DNA of 28,545 bases from an uncultured Oscillibacter sp. (GCA_951800675.1 CATOKC010000031.1:1-28545); one strand, 5' to 3'; positions 1 through 8,384 are shown, numbered from the stretch's first letter. Program-made: numbers and translations. The notes: generated from the letters alone by a model not told the origin.

Positions 1-29
1 AATACGTCAACGTCAAAGGCGATCTTCAT
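1..29 (-). CDS. 5' end of an unidentified gene, cut by the window edge
   Basis: Reading leftwards, an ATG at 29 follows an AGAAAGGAG ribosome binding site and opens MKIAFDVDV before the window ends. Nine residues are too few to name a family. It lies downstream of the sugar-binding protein gene on the same strand, beyond a strong hairpin, so it may belong to the sugar-uptake operon and act on the imported compound; that is inference. Confidence 0.55.
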
Positions 30-120
30 AATGGGCACTCCTTTCTAATTGTTCCACCGGTCCCATGGGATTCGGTGTTGTTTTGCCCTGTTGTTGCTGT
101 AAAAAGGCTTTCCAATAGTC

Positions 121-156
121 CGAAGAGGGGAAAACAGTTTTGTTTTCCCCTCTTCG
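121..156 (-). terminator. Strong 15-bp hairpin after the sugar-binding protein gene
   Basis: A perfect 15-bp inverted repeat (arms 121-135 and 142-156, 6-nt loop) lies between the binding-protein gene and the next minus-strand gene. No clear U-run follows on the minus strand. It may therefore be a partial terminator or a 3' stabilising hairpin that keeps binding-protein mRNA abundant, rather than a full stop. Confidence 0.7.
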
Positions 157-202
157 CGTGATGCTTTTTTCAGGTTTGCCGTTGGAACCGACTGGCTGAA
201 AA

Positions 203-1186
203 TTACTCGTAATCCGCCACGTTGGAGGAGTCGATCCAGGTGTTGTCGGTGACCAGGACGTTGGTCTCCAGAGTGCCGCCGCCCAGCAAGGTGACCGCGG
301 CCTCAATGCCGTTGGCAGCCATAGCGCCGCCATTTTGGGACACGGTGCCAGTGATCCGTCCGTCTTTGATCGCCTCAAAGCCGTCGGGGGTTCCATCAAC
401 TCCGGAAATAATGATTCCGCTGTTGGCTCCGGCGGCGTTTCCGGCGCCCACGGCCATGCCGTCATTTTCGCAGACGATGGCATCCAGGTCATAGGCGGAC
501 AGCCAGCTCTCCACGGTGGCCTGCGCCTGAGCGGTATCCCACGCGCAGTCGGCGGGAGAAACGACCTGAACGATGTCGGGGTATTTCGCCAGGATGGTCT
601 CATAGCCCTCCATGCGCTGCAGGCCGCCAGCGTCCGCGGAGGGACCCGTCAGGATGGCGATATTGCCCTTGCCGCCCAGCAGGTCGGCAACCTGCTGCAT
701 CTCGGTCTCGCCAGCCTTGACATTGTTTCCGTAGGAGACGGCGGAAATTCCGGCGCTCTCCCAGTCGGTGCAGGCGGAGATGATATTGATGACCACAACG
801 CTGGCATCCGCCGCGTTCTTGGCGGCGTCCCGCAGGCCATCGGGATCGACGGGCTCAAACAGGATGGCCTGATAGCCCTCGGATACGCACTGTTCGATCT
901 GGCTGATCTGAGTGGCGGCATCCTGGTCGGCGCTCAGGATTTTCAGCTCGACGCCCAACTCCGCGGCCTTGGCCTCGGCAGCTTCGGTAACGGCGATCTG
1001 GAAAGCGTTGGTCTGGTGCTGCTGGATCAGCGCGATTTTGTAGGCGCCGCCCGCGGAGTCAGAGCCAGCGTCATTGTCCCCTCCGGCAGGAGCGGCGGGA
1101 GCGTCGGTCTTGCTGCCGCAGCCTGTGGCGACGGCCAGCAGCATGACGCAAGCCAGGAGTGTTGCGAGAAACTTCTTCTTGTTCAT
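203..1186 (-). CDS. Sugar ABC transporter substrate-binding lipoprotein (ribose/galactose type)
   Basis: This 327-residue protein is the extracellular solute receptor of the importer encoded just upstream. A basic start, a hydrophobic stretch and the lipobox AVATGC place lipidation at Cys23, followed by a Gly/Ala/Ser/Asp-rich linker. The mature part reads as a periplasmic-binding-protein type 1 fold (Peripla_BP_4): KIALIQQHQTNAF opens the first strand, and the repeated FEPVDPDGL, GPSADAGG and VCENDGMAVGAG segments match the sugar-contact loops of RbsB-like proteins. The start follows AAGGAGG. It is the last component gene of the operon, 72 nt after the permease. The substrate cannot be read from sequence; ribose, galactose, xylose or a polyol are all possible. 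Confidence 0.93.
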   Translation of the reverse strand: MNKKKFLATLLACVMLLAVATGCGSKTDAPAAPAGGDNDAGSDSAGGAYKIALIQQHQTNAFQIAVTEAAEAKAAELGVELKILSADQDAATQISQIEQCVSEGYQAILFEPVDPDGLRDAAKNAADASVVVINIISACTDWESAGISAVSYGNNVKAGETEMQQVADLLGGKGNIAILTGPSADAGGLQRMEGYETILAKYPDIVQVVSPADCAWDTAQAQATVESWLSAYDLDAIVCENDGMAVGAGNAAGANSGIIISGVDGTPDGFEAIKDGRITGTVSQNGGAMAANGIEAAVTLLGGGTLETNVLVTDNTWIDSSNVADYE

Positions 1187-1258
1187 GTGTTTTCCTCCTT
1201 AAAAACTTATATGTAAGAGACGGCGGACAAAGCGTCCGGCAATTCTCTTGACACCCAA

Positions 1259-2206
1259 TCAATTCTTTTTGCCTTTGCCCTTGATATCCAGCAGCACCGC
1301 CAGAACGATAATGGCGCCTTTGACAATTTTCTGCCAGTGGGAAGATACGCCCATGATGTCCAGACCGTTGGCAATCACCGTGATAAGCAGGCAGCCCACC
1401 ACAACGCCCCAGGACTTGCCCACGCCGCCAGACATGGATACGCCGCCTACCACACAGGCCGTAATAGCGTCCATCTCATAGCTCTCCGCCGCGTTAGGCT
1501 GCCCAATGGTGACACGGGAGGTCATCAGGAAACCGCTCAGCCCGGCCAGAAGGCCCGCGATGGCAAATGTGGAGATACGGATCTTTGTGGTATTGATGCC
1601 GGATACCCGGGCCGCCAGCAGGTTGCCGCCGCAGGCGTAGACCCGGCGGCCGTACACGGTCTTTGCCAGCACGAAGGAACAGATCGCGATGATGACCACA
1701 AGAAAGACCGCCAGCATGGGGACGCCGAGGACCGACGAGGCGGCAATGGCCTTGTATTCCGCGCTGATTCCGATGACCGGCTTGCCGTTTGAGATCAGCA
1801 GCGCCAAACCACGGACGGCAGTCATCGTGCCAAGGGTCATGATAAAGGGCGGCAGGTCTCCCACAGCCACGCCTACACCGTTTACCACACCCACAGCCAG
1901 GCCAGCCAGCATGGCGACCAGCAGGGGAACAATCAGAGGATACTGCCCCTGGCCCAGCATAGCCGCCAGAACGCCGGTAAACGCCACTGTGGAGCCCACG
2001 GACATATCGAATCCGCCAGCGATAATGACGAACATCATGCCGAACGCCAGGATGCCGTTGATGGATGCCTGTTTGAGGATGTTGACCAAGTTGCCGGGCT
2101 GAATGAAACTGGGCTTCAGACAGGTCAGCACGATCACCAGTGCGATAAAGATTACAAAAATGAAATATTCGCTGATGAGCGTCTTTGTACGTTTTGTGTC
2201 CTTCAT
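1259..2206 (-). CDS. Sugar ABC transporter permease, RbsC-like
   Basis: A 315-residue, highly hydrophobic inner-membrane subunit of the BPD_transp_2 (RbsC/AraH/XylH) family with roughly eight to ten membrane segments. Family landmarks include NLVNILKQASINGILAFGMM near the N-terminus, the GGFDMSVGSTVAFTGV loop, and the coupling-region segment around FLMTSRVTIGQPNAAESYEMD. The length is normal for the family. It follows the ATPase gene by 14 nt and precedes the binding-protein gene, so the transcribed order is ATPase-permease-binding protein. It would form the membrane channel that the ATPase drives. Confidence 0.93.
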   Translation of the reverse strand: MKDTKRTKTLISEYFIFVIFIALVIVLTCLKPSFIQPGNLVNILKQASINGILAFGMMFVIIAGGFDMSVGSTVAFTGVLAAMLGQGQYPLIVPLLVAMLAGLAVGVVNGVGVAVGDLPPFIMTLGTMTAVRGLALLISNGKPVIGISAEYKAIAASSVLGVPMLAVFLVVIIAICSFVLAKTVYGRRVYACGGNLLAARVSGINTTKIRISTFAIAGLLAGLSGFLMTSRVTIGQPNAAESYEMDAITACVVGGVSMSGGVGKSWGVVVGCLLITVIANGLDIMGVSSHWQKIVKGAIIVLAVLLDIKGKGKKN

Positions 2207-2220
2207 GGTTTCCCCTTCCT

Positions 2221-3714
2221 TTACACCTTGATCGCGGAGGCGAGCGCCATGATTCGTTCCTGAGAGAACTCTTCGCGCTTGACCTCACCGGAATAATTGC
2301 CCTCGCACATGACGGCGATCCGGTCGCAGATTCCCATTAGCTCGGGAATTTCCGACGAAATCATGATAACAGCTTTCCCCTGCCGCACGAGCTGCCCCAG
2401 CAGCAGGTAGATATCCCGCTTGGCCGCCACATCAATTCCTCGCGTCGGCTCGTCCAGGATAATGACGTCCGGCTCATTCAGCAGCCATTTTGCGATAACC
2501 ACTTTCTGCTGGTTGCCGCCGGACAGATTGCCCACGATCTGTTTGCCGGAAGGCGTTTTGATATTCAGCTTTTCGATGTACTCCTGGGAGGCGCCGAGCG
2601 CCTTGCTCCTGCTATACAGGCCATGGCTCAGCAGCTTTTTGATGGCCACCATGGCAATATTGTCATTGACGGAGCCGCTCAGGTTCAATCCGGTGACTTT
2701 GCGGTCTTCAGTGATGAGAGCCACACCCTCTTTGATGATATCTCGGGGAGAGGAAACCCTCACCTTTTTGCCCTTTACGTAGATTTCGCCGCTGGAGAGG
2801 GGGTGCATACCAAAGATTCCCTCCACCAATTCGCTTCGGCCGGCGCCAACCAGGCCGCCGATGCCCAGAATCTCCCCCCGGCAGACGGAAAGGCTGACGT
2901 TTTTCACCTTCTGATCGGCGCGGACGATGTTCTTTGCCTCAAAGATCACCTCGCCTATGTCCGCGTCCAGCTTCGGGTACACATCTGTGATCTCCCGACC
3001 TACCATCATCTTGATCAGCTTGGTCTCATCCAAATTTGCTGTGTCGTCCGTGCCAACGTACTGCCCGTCGCGGTAAACGCTGACACGGTCGCAGATGGAG
3101 AATATCTCCGCCATGCGGTGAGAGATATAGATGATGGCGACGCCCTTTTCCGTGAGCCTGCGGATGTGCCGGAACAGCAGTTCCACTTCGCGCTCGGTGA
3201 TGGCAGCGGTGGGTTCGTCCATGATAATGACCTTTGCGTTGACGGAGATCGCCTTGATAATCTCGATCAGCTGGCACTGTGCCACTGTGAGGTTTCGCAG
3301 AGTCTCCTTGGGAGAGACGTGCAGTCCACACTCCTCAATGAGCTTCTGGGCCGCCTCAATCTCCGCCGTCTTGTCCACTAGACCGTTTTTTCGAAGCTCG
3401 CGGCCCACAAAGATATTTTCATAAACCGCCATGTCCAAAATGGGGTTCAGTTCCTGGTGGATCATGGCGATCCCCGTATCCATGGCCTCCTTGGGGTTTG
3501 CCGCATGATAGGGTTTTCCGTCAAACAAAATTTCACCGCCGGGGTCTTTGGTGTAAATACCCATCAATATCTTCATCAAAGTGGATTTTCCCGCGCCGTT
3601 TTCTCCCATTAGCGCATGGACCTCTCCCGGCTTTACCTGCAACCGCACATGATCAAGCGCCACTACACCCGGAAAGGTTTTGCTGATATCTTTCATTTCC
3701 AGCACATATTCCAC
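2221..3714 (-). CDS. Sugar ABC transporter ATP-binding protein, RbsA/MglA-like (double cassette)
   Basis: This is the energy-coupling subunit of a ribose-type importer: two ABC cassettes in one chain. The first has Walker A GENGAGKST, the divergent signature LTVAQCQ and Walker B IIMDEPTAA. The second has the degenerate P-loop GLVGAGRSE normal for this family, the signature LSGGNQQK and Walker B VIILDEPTRG. I chose the GTG at 3714, giving 497 residues, because GAGGAGG ends 9 nt before it and the protein then opens at the conserved YVLEMKDISKTFPG; an upstream ATG at 3792 would add 26 unrelated residues. It is first in the operon. A weak promoter-like pair, TTGCAA and TAAAAT, lies just upstream with short 15-bp spacing. 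Confidence 0.92.
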   Translation of the reverse strand: MEYVLEMKDISKTFPGVVALDHVRLQVKPGEVHALMGENGAGKSTLMKILMGIYTKDPGGEILFDGKPYHAANPKEAMDTGIAMIHQELNPILDMAVYENIFVGRELRKNGLVDKTAEIEAAQKLIEECGLHVSPKETLRNLTVAQCQLIEIIKAISVNAKVIIMDEPTAAITEREVELLFRHIRRLTEKGVAIIYISHRMAEIFSICDRVSVYRDGQYVGTDDTANLDETKLIKMMVGREITDVYPKLDADIGEVIFEAKNIVRADQKVKNVSLSVCRGEILGIGGLVGAGRSELVEGIFGMHPLSSGEIYVKGKKVRVSSPRDIIKEGVALITEDRKVTGLNLSGSVNDNIAMVAIKKLLSHGLYSRSKALGASQEYIEKLNIKTPSGKQIVGNLSGGNQQKVVIAKWLLNEPDVIILDEPTRGIDVAAKRDIYLLLGQLVRQGKAVIMISSEIPELMGICDRIAVMCEGNYSGEVKREEFSQERIMALASAIKV

Positions 3715-4290
3715 GCATTTCTCCCTCCTCACGCATGATTTCAAAACATATTTTAGCGGATTCCATTCCATTGCAAAACGTCCTTTTTTCACATGATGGG
3801 GGAGAATTTTCAGGGATTTCAGAAAAACGTCATTTTATCCGAAAAATAGAGCCGTTTTTTGGTGTAATTAAACAAAATGGCCTGTCCAACTACCGCCAGA
3901 GCCACCTACGGACCAGGCAGGAGGGCTGTTTTCCGTACCCATGGCAAGAGGGGCCGGTCTGGCCCCTTTTCTGTTCCTGACCGCGGGGAAATTCCAAAGG
4001 CGGCCTTCATTTTGGCCGTGGAAAGGAGCTGCGGCGAAGCCGGCGACCGCCAGCTTTTTCTCCAGGAATATCTTCAGATAAAGCCCGCGCGGCTCCCATA
4101 AGGCTTTGGGCTGCGCCACTCCTCTGACAGTCACCTCTCTAGCGGCTTCTACAGATCCTTGCTCATGGCTTTGGTGGATATTTCAGCATAAAGCTCCCAT
4201 ATATTTCGCTGTGTTGGAAAACAGGTCGGACGCCACTTGACATAGACACCTTTTTACCACGGCTCACATTTCAGGTATATACCGTGGAAT
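3715..4290. other. Gene-free region upstream of the sugar operon
   Basis: No convincing coding region is seen on either strand; the short open frames here have no recognisable motif. The stretch next to the ATPase gene is AT-rich and should hold the operon promoter, though no strong consensus pair or catabolite-response palindrome was found. One terminator-like hairpin lies at 3949-3970. Confidence 0.6.
3949..3970 (+). terminator. Orphan intrinsic-terminator-like hairpin
   Basis: AGGGGCC (3949-3955), a 5-nt loop and GGCCCCT (3961-3967) are followed by a T-run on the plus strand. No plus-strand gene precedes it within the window, so it may end a small RNA or be the relic of a lost gene. Confidence 0.5.
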
Positions 4291-4462
4291 AGGAATGGAA
4301 GGTGACAAATATGTACCGCTATTGTGCCATTCCTCGGTAAAATATTGTCAGAAGCCTCTCAACCCGCGGATCCCTTGCCGAAGAACGCATAGAATCTATA
4401 GCAGTCCAATAAAATACCAGAGTATTAAAAGAGGTGTAGAAATTTATCAGAAGGTGATAGCT

Positions 4463-4573
4463 ATGTTACACAGCGAGACGCGAAAACTACTGGTAGAGGC
4501 ATATGAACAGACTCACGACGGGCGGACAGTGGCAAAGTGTTTCCAGGTGAGTACGAGCACGGTGTATCATTAA
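4463..4573 (+). pseudogene. IS630-type transposase N-terminal stub
   Basis: An ATG preceded by AAGGTGAT opens MLHSETRKLLVEAYEQTH, followed by a helix-turn-helix-like stretch ending STSTVYH and then a stop. The pattern (short basic start, VEAYE, then a V-x-x-STVY turn) matches the N-terminal DNA-binding domain of IS630-family transposases, whose complete proteins are several times longer. No DDE catalytic domain follows; unrelated helicase sequence begins about 10 nt later. Upstream there is an 8-bp inverted repeat (4291-4298 with 4327-4334), but no clear IS ends were found. It is a non-functional relic. Confidence 0.6.
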
Positions 4574-4583
4574 ACAGAACAGC

Positions 4584-5672
4584 ATGCTCTACCTGGGCTG
4601 GGACATGTACCGCTGGGCCGTGCGGCAGCTACAGCCCCAGCCGGAAACAGTGAAGGATGAACTGCGGATATTTTTGGGCGAGTATCCCCGGTTCCGGAAG
4701 ATTGAGGACTACCTGCCTACCCAGCGGGGCAAGGCGCTGGATGGAAAGGATTTACCCTAAAAAGAACACCAATTGACGGCGCTCAGGTCCCTGGAAGAGA
4801 TGTGCGGCAGAGGGGAGACCATAGCTCGCTTATACCACGCCGCCGGGACCGGCAAGACGGTGGCCGCCATCATGGAGGCCAAGCGATGTGGCGGTGGAGC
4901 GCTGTTCCTGGCCCACACCCAGGAGTTAGTCGGGCGGGCCGCCTTCGATTTTCTCATTGTGGACGAGGCCCACCACGCGGCGGCGGATACCTACCAGAAG
5001 ATCCTGGCCTTCTTCTGCCCCGCCTTTACCCTGGGGCCCACCGCCACGCCAGAACGAAACCGCCTCATTGTGGGCACCTGGCTCCGGTATGTCCAGAATA
5101 AACGCGCGGTGGCCCTCCGAGCTTTCGTGTGGCATGCGGAGGAGATCGCGGAGCTGTTCCGCCAGGCGGGCGTCTCCGCCGCTGCGGCGTCCAGTGGCAT
5201 GAAGCAGTCAGAGCGGAAGGAATTTCAGGATCAGTTCATCCGCCGGATGAACGTGCGGGCAGAGACCATTGAGCGCTGCGTCCGGGAGGGCAAGCTGATT
5301 CCCGACCTGGCGGTTCCCATGAGTGAGCACCGGACCTTCAAGTATTTCAAAGACGAGATGGTCCAGCCCTATGCCCGTTAATACGGCTGGACACTGATCG
5401 ACGACCGCAACCGGAAGGTCCTGTTCCTGGAGATGGCGCGGCAGATGGACATGGGCTACTCCTACAAGCCGGTGCTGGTCTAGACGCTCCTGCGTCACGC
5501 CGATGAAAAGGGCCGGGTGAAGCTTTCGGACGTCTGGGACTACTTCCGTACTTACTACGAGCGCCGCCGTGCCGCCGGTCTGGTGGTGGAGAAGCCGGAC
5601 AGCATTTTCGCCAAGGGCGGCTACACCGACAGAGAGGCCCAAAGAAATATACTGGCCAACTCCTTCAAGCGG
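4584..5672 (+). pseudogene. Decayed DEAD/DEAH-box helicase (restriction-helicase type)
   Basis: One reading frame runs through three in-frame stops: TAA 4758-4760, TAA 5379-5381 and TAG 5481-5483. After an unrecognised ~58-residue start come HQLTALRSLEEM, a Walker A-like AAGTGKT (4840s), FLAHTQELV, the DEAH box VDEAHH, GPTATPER and a helicase-C-like HAEEIAELFRQAGVS. Compared with superfamily 2 restriction-type helicases, sequence is missing between FLAHTQELV and FDFLIVDEAHH, and again after TATPER, so at least two internal in-frame deletions are inferred. The C-terminal part (EHRTFKYF to REAQRNILANSF) reads smoothly across the last two stops, which sit where a Gln codon would be expected. It joins abruptly to the next pseudogene. 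Confidence 0.8.
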
Positions 5673-5675
5673 TCC

Positions 5676-6403
5676 AGAGGCCGCGCTGCCGCCGTACTGA
5701 GGGCAACCATCCTAACAGTTGCCCTCACTGCCCCCGCCATGGCAACAGAAACACCCGGCTATCCGGGTAAGCAGTTATAAGGGCAATACCTTGGAGGTCG
5801 GAGAACGCGGTGGCCTCATCATCGGCTCCAGTGGTACAGACTACACCGTCATCTCCGGCGACCCGGACACAGGGTGCTGACCTTTTGGGTCGCTGCTGCC
5901 AACGCGGGGGGAGCGCGGAGATTAGCGCCGCCAACAGCGTCGGGGAGTGTGGAAGCATGACACTGACAGTCAACTCCACTACTCCCACTGGGGAGAGTAC
6001 CGGCCTGACAGACAACCTGGAGATACGGCAGGAGATAATCTGGCTCATCAACCAGACCCGCAAAGCCAACGGCGTGCCGGAGCTACCAGTCAATAAGACG
6101 CTGATGAGCACCGCCCAAGCCTGTTCCAATCGGCGGTATACATGGCATCACTCACAAGAGAAGTGTCAGGCCGCCGCCGACGCTGGCTACCCCTACGGCT
6201 TCGGGGATAATCTCACCGTGTTCACCGGCACAGAAGATGCCGCCCAACACGCTCTGGACAACTGGATCAACTCTCCCGGTCACTTCCGGACGATGATCGA
6301 CCCAAGATGCGACTGCATCGGCGTAGGTGTGACCCGGTATGACGAAATTATTTGCCGCTACATGTTCATCGGGATTCCCAACAGCGTCAACTTCTATGCG
6401 TAA
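5676..6403 (+). pseudogene. Frameshifted secreted CAP/SCP-domain protein
   Basis: Three frames together make one broken gene. A signal-peptide-like hydrophobic run with a cleavage-like APAMA (about 5700-5745) is in the first frame. A segment reading LEVGERGGLIIGSSGTDYTV, resembling a small Ig-like domain, is in a second frame. The main stretch to 6403 is in the third. The last contains a CAP domain: LINQTRKANGVPEL, a WHH pair, GDNLTVF, WINSPGHFRTMI and IGVGVTRY match the LVN-R, H, EN, W-SPGH and GVG positions of the family. CAP proteins are extracellular and of varied function. The start is fused to the helicase remnant, so no normal 5' end exists. A strong terminator follows. Confidence 0.75.
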
Positions 6404-6416
6404 CTGAATCTGAAAC

Positions 6417-6457
6417 AAAACGGCGCGTTCCTGGCAGTGTGGAACGCGCCGCTTTCT
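6417..6457 (+). terminator. Intrinsic terminator after the CAP pseudogene
   Basis: CGGCGCGTTCC (6421-6431) pairs perfectly with GGAACGCGCCG (6441-6451) across a 9-nt loop, with AAAA before and a T-rich tail after. It survives although the gene it served is broken. Confidence 0.85.
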
Positions 6458-6493
6458 TGTTGATCAGGAGAAAGTGCCCTGTTCCTGCGCGGA

Positions 6494-7810
6494 GAGGCAC
6501 AATACGAATATCTGGTGAACCGCCCCGCCGGATATTGCGTCGGCAGGCCTGACCAACCAGGGCGGCCACACCATGAACAGCCTGGACGAGGTGGGCGGCG
6601 GCGTGATCGGCCGCATCTATGAATATTTCCTCAACAAATTCGCCAAGAATATCGCTCAGGGCGACGGGGCATTCTTCACCCCCAAGTCTCTGGTCAAGAT
6701 GATCGTCAACGTCTTGGAACCCCAGGGAGGCGTGCTGCTGGACCCCGCCTGCGGGAGCGGCGGCATGTTTGTTCATACCGGCGACTTTGCCAACGCCGCC
6801 GGTATGGAAATCAACTCCGCTATGACCTTCTACGGCCAAGAGAAGGTAGAGTATAACGCTCAGCTCTGCCTAATGAACATGGCGGTTCACGGACTCAACG
6901 GTCTCATCAAGTCCGGCGACGAGGCCAACACCTTCTATCATGGCGCCCACAGCCTGGACGGCTGCTGTGACTACGTAATGGCGAGTCCGCTCTTCAATGT
7001 GGACAAGGTCAACTCGGAGTCCGCCCAGAGCGCGGGCCGTCTGCTCTTTGGCCTGCCCTCCGCCAACAAGGCCAAGGAGGTGGGCAACGCAAACTACCTC
7101 TGGATTTCCTATTTCTACTCCCGCCTGAACGAGAAAGGCCGGACGGGCTTTGTTATGGCCTCCTCCGCCATAGACAGCTCCGGCAAGGACAAGGATATCA
7201 GGCAAAGATTGGTGTAGTCCGGCCATGTGGACGTGATGGTTAGCGCGGGCAGCGTCTTTTTCTATACCAAGTCCCTGCCCTGCTCGTCGTGGTTCTTTGA
7301 CAAGGGTAAGCTGGAGGAACTGAGGGACAAGGTGCTGTTTATCGACGCCCGGAACTACTATACCGTGGTGGACCGCACGCTGAACGAGTGGAGCGAGTGG
7401 TAGCTGAAAAACCTGACTGCCATTGTGTGGCTTTATCGCGGAGAAACCGGAAAATATCAGGCGCTTTTAGATGAATATGAACGAGCAATTACAACGGAAA
7501 TAGCGAGGGATGATGAACTTCTGGCCGCTGTGTATCCCAACTGCGGCTTTCCGCGTATTCCCGATTTACAGTCTTTCACAAAGGCGCGGCGGGACAAAGC
7601 GAAAGCGGAAGTCGATGCCGCTCTGCGGAAAGAAAGTCCAGGCTGCATGGAATGAAAAGTTGGCTTGACTGTCTTTTGACTATTGCGAAGGAAGCGGACT
7701 GGCTATATGAAAAATTTGGTGAGGGCGAATATGGTGATGTACGTGGGTTATGTAAAATCGCCGGTTTGGAAGAAATCCTGGAAAAGGGCTACTCCCTGAC
7801 CTCCGGCGCT
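6494..7810 (+). pseudogene. Decayed type I restriction-modification DNA methylase (HsdM)
   Basis: Homology starts at EAQYEYLVN in one frame, shifts near 6533 (apparent extra G), and continues GLTNQGGHTMNSLDEVGGG. The N6-adenine methylase core follows: IGRIYEYFLNKFA, FFTPKSLVKMIV, SAM motif I LDPACGSGGMF, then MTFYGQEKVEYNAQLCLMNMAVHGL. Catalytic motif IV, normally NPPF, reads SPLF (6984-6995). TAG stops at 7215-7217 and 7401-7403 break the frame; the same frame continues with YTVVDRTLNEWSEW and WLYRGETGKYQALLDEYE. A last shift near 7650 leads into the conserved tail KEADWLYEKFGEGEYGDVRGLCKIA. No HsdS or intact HsdR is present. The protein would have acted as the modification subunit of a type I system; it is now dead. 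Confidence 0.9.
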
Positions 7811-8007
7811 CTTGCTTCATTTCCGACACCCAAAAGGCACGAGCTGGCAGTAAGCGGCAGAGCCGTCAACTGCCAGCCAGTATGGGGCAGGTTGTGGGTC
7901 TTGACCGTTTCTCGGCGAGAAAAATTTCTATAGAAACTACATGTGAAAGAATCATTGTGGGTCAAAACAGAAACGAGAAGCGGGTTAGTTGTTGTTGCCA
8001 AAAATTG

Positions 8008-8045
8008 AGAAAGAGGCGAAAATCAAACGATTTTCGCCTCTTTCT
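8008..8045 (-). terminator. Terminator of the tRNA-Thr transcript
   Basis: A perfect 17-bp stem (8008-8024 with 8029-8045, 4-nt loop) starts at the encoded CCA end of the tRNA on the minus strand. The A- and T-rich arms allow it to work from either side. Confidence 0.85.
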
Positions 8046-8120
8046 GGAGCTACTGATGTGACTCGAACACACGACCTGCTGATTACGAATCAGCTGCTCT
8101 ACCGGCTGAGCTACAGTAGC
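8045..8120 (-). tRNA. tRNA-Thr (anticodon CGT)
   Basis: The minus strand folds as a full cloverleaf. The acceptor arm is GCTACTG/CAGTAGC and the D arm lies in TAGCTCAGCCGGTAGAGCA. The anticodon arm GCTGA/TCAGC has loop TTCGTAA, giving anticodon CGT that reads ACG (Thr). The T arm carries GTTCGAGTC. The discriminator is T and CCA is encoded. A consensus promoter lies upstream at 8247-8275 and a terminator overlaps its 3' end, so it is a one-gene transcript apart from the broken copy in its leader. Its 3' end borders the decayed accessory block, which fits use of the gene as an integration site. Confidence 0.95.
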
Positions 8121-8144
8121 GTATTTAGTTTTTCGCAACCCGGT

Positions 8145-8189
8145 CTAGTAGTTACGAATCAGCTGCTCTGCCGACTGCGCTACACTAGC
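8145..8189 (-). pseudogene. Truncated tRNA-Thr copy
   Basis: The minus strand from 8189 repeats the 5' half of the neighbouring tRNA-Thr: acceptor-like GCTAGTG, a D-arm-like TAGCGCAGTCGGCAGAGCA and GCTGATTCGTAA. It then diverges before the 3' side of the anticodon stem. No T arm or 3' acceptor strand is found, so it cannot mature as a normal tRNA. It lies in the leader between the promoter and the intact tRNA. Confidence 0.75.
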
Positions 8190-8246
8190 GTATGGCTTGC
8201 CTATCATAGCGTCCCTTCGCTGGAACACTTTCTTAAGCCGTGAGCT

Positions 8247-8275
8247 ATCATACCACAAAAAATTTCTCCCGTCAA
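8247..8275 (-). promoter_or_regulatory. Promoter for the tRNA-Thr transcript
   Basis: On the minus strand, TTGACG (8270-8275) and TATGAT (8247-8252) are separated by 17 bp, a near-consensus housekeeping sigma promoter facing the tRNA. Confidence 0.85.
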
Positions 8276-8384
8276 CCTCGATTTCGTATTTTTCTGCCGA
8301 CGCTGATTTTCCGACCACTCTACGAATCATAGGGCGACATTTCCCCTCCGCCGTTGCATACTGTGGCCAAAGGAGTTGATCGTA

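Noticed and set aside
3715..3900. Catabolite-response element or riboswitch before the sugar operon.
   Set aside because: No sequence close to the cre consensus and no recognisable riboswitch fold was found.
3868..4134. Short open frames on both strands upstream of the transposase stub.
   Set aside because: No ribosome binding sites, no motifs, and composition consistent with chance.
4258..4334. Inverted repeats (CCACGG/CCGTGG and AGGAATGG/CCATTCCT) as ends of an insertion sequence.
   Set aside because: They are short, lie on the same side of the transposase stub, and no matching end or target duplication was found.
4584..7810. Reading TAG/TAA as glutamine (a recoded element, as in some gut phages) to restore the helicase and hsdM genes.
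   Set aside because: Both TAA and TAG would need recoding, the genes also carry frameshifts and deletions that recoding cannot repair, and neighbouring genes use TAA and TAG as normal stops.
4584..7810. A working defence island made of the helicase plus HsdM.
   Set aside because: Both genes are broken, the specificity subunit and an intact nuclease are missing, and HsdM motif IV is altered.
7652..7933. A separate 93-residue gene.
   Set aside because: Its first ~50 residues are the C-terminal tail of HsdM in a shifted frame; the rest has no recognisable content.
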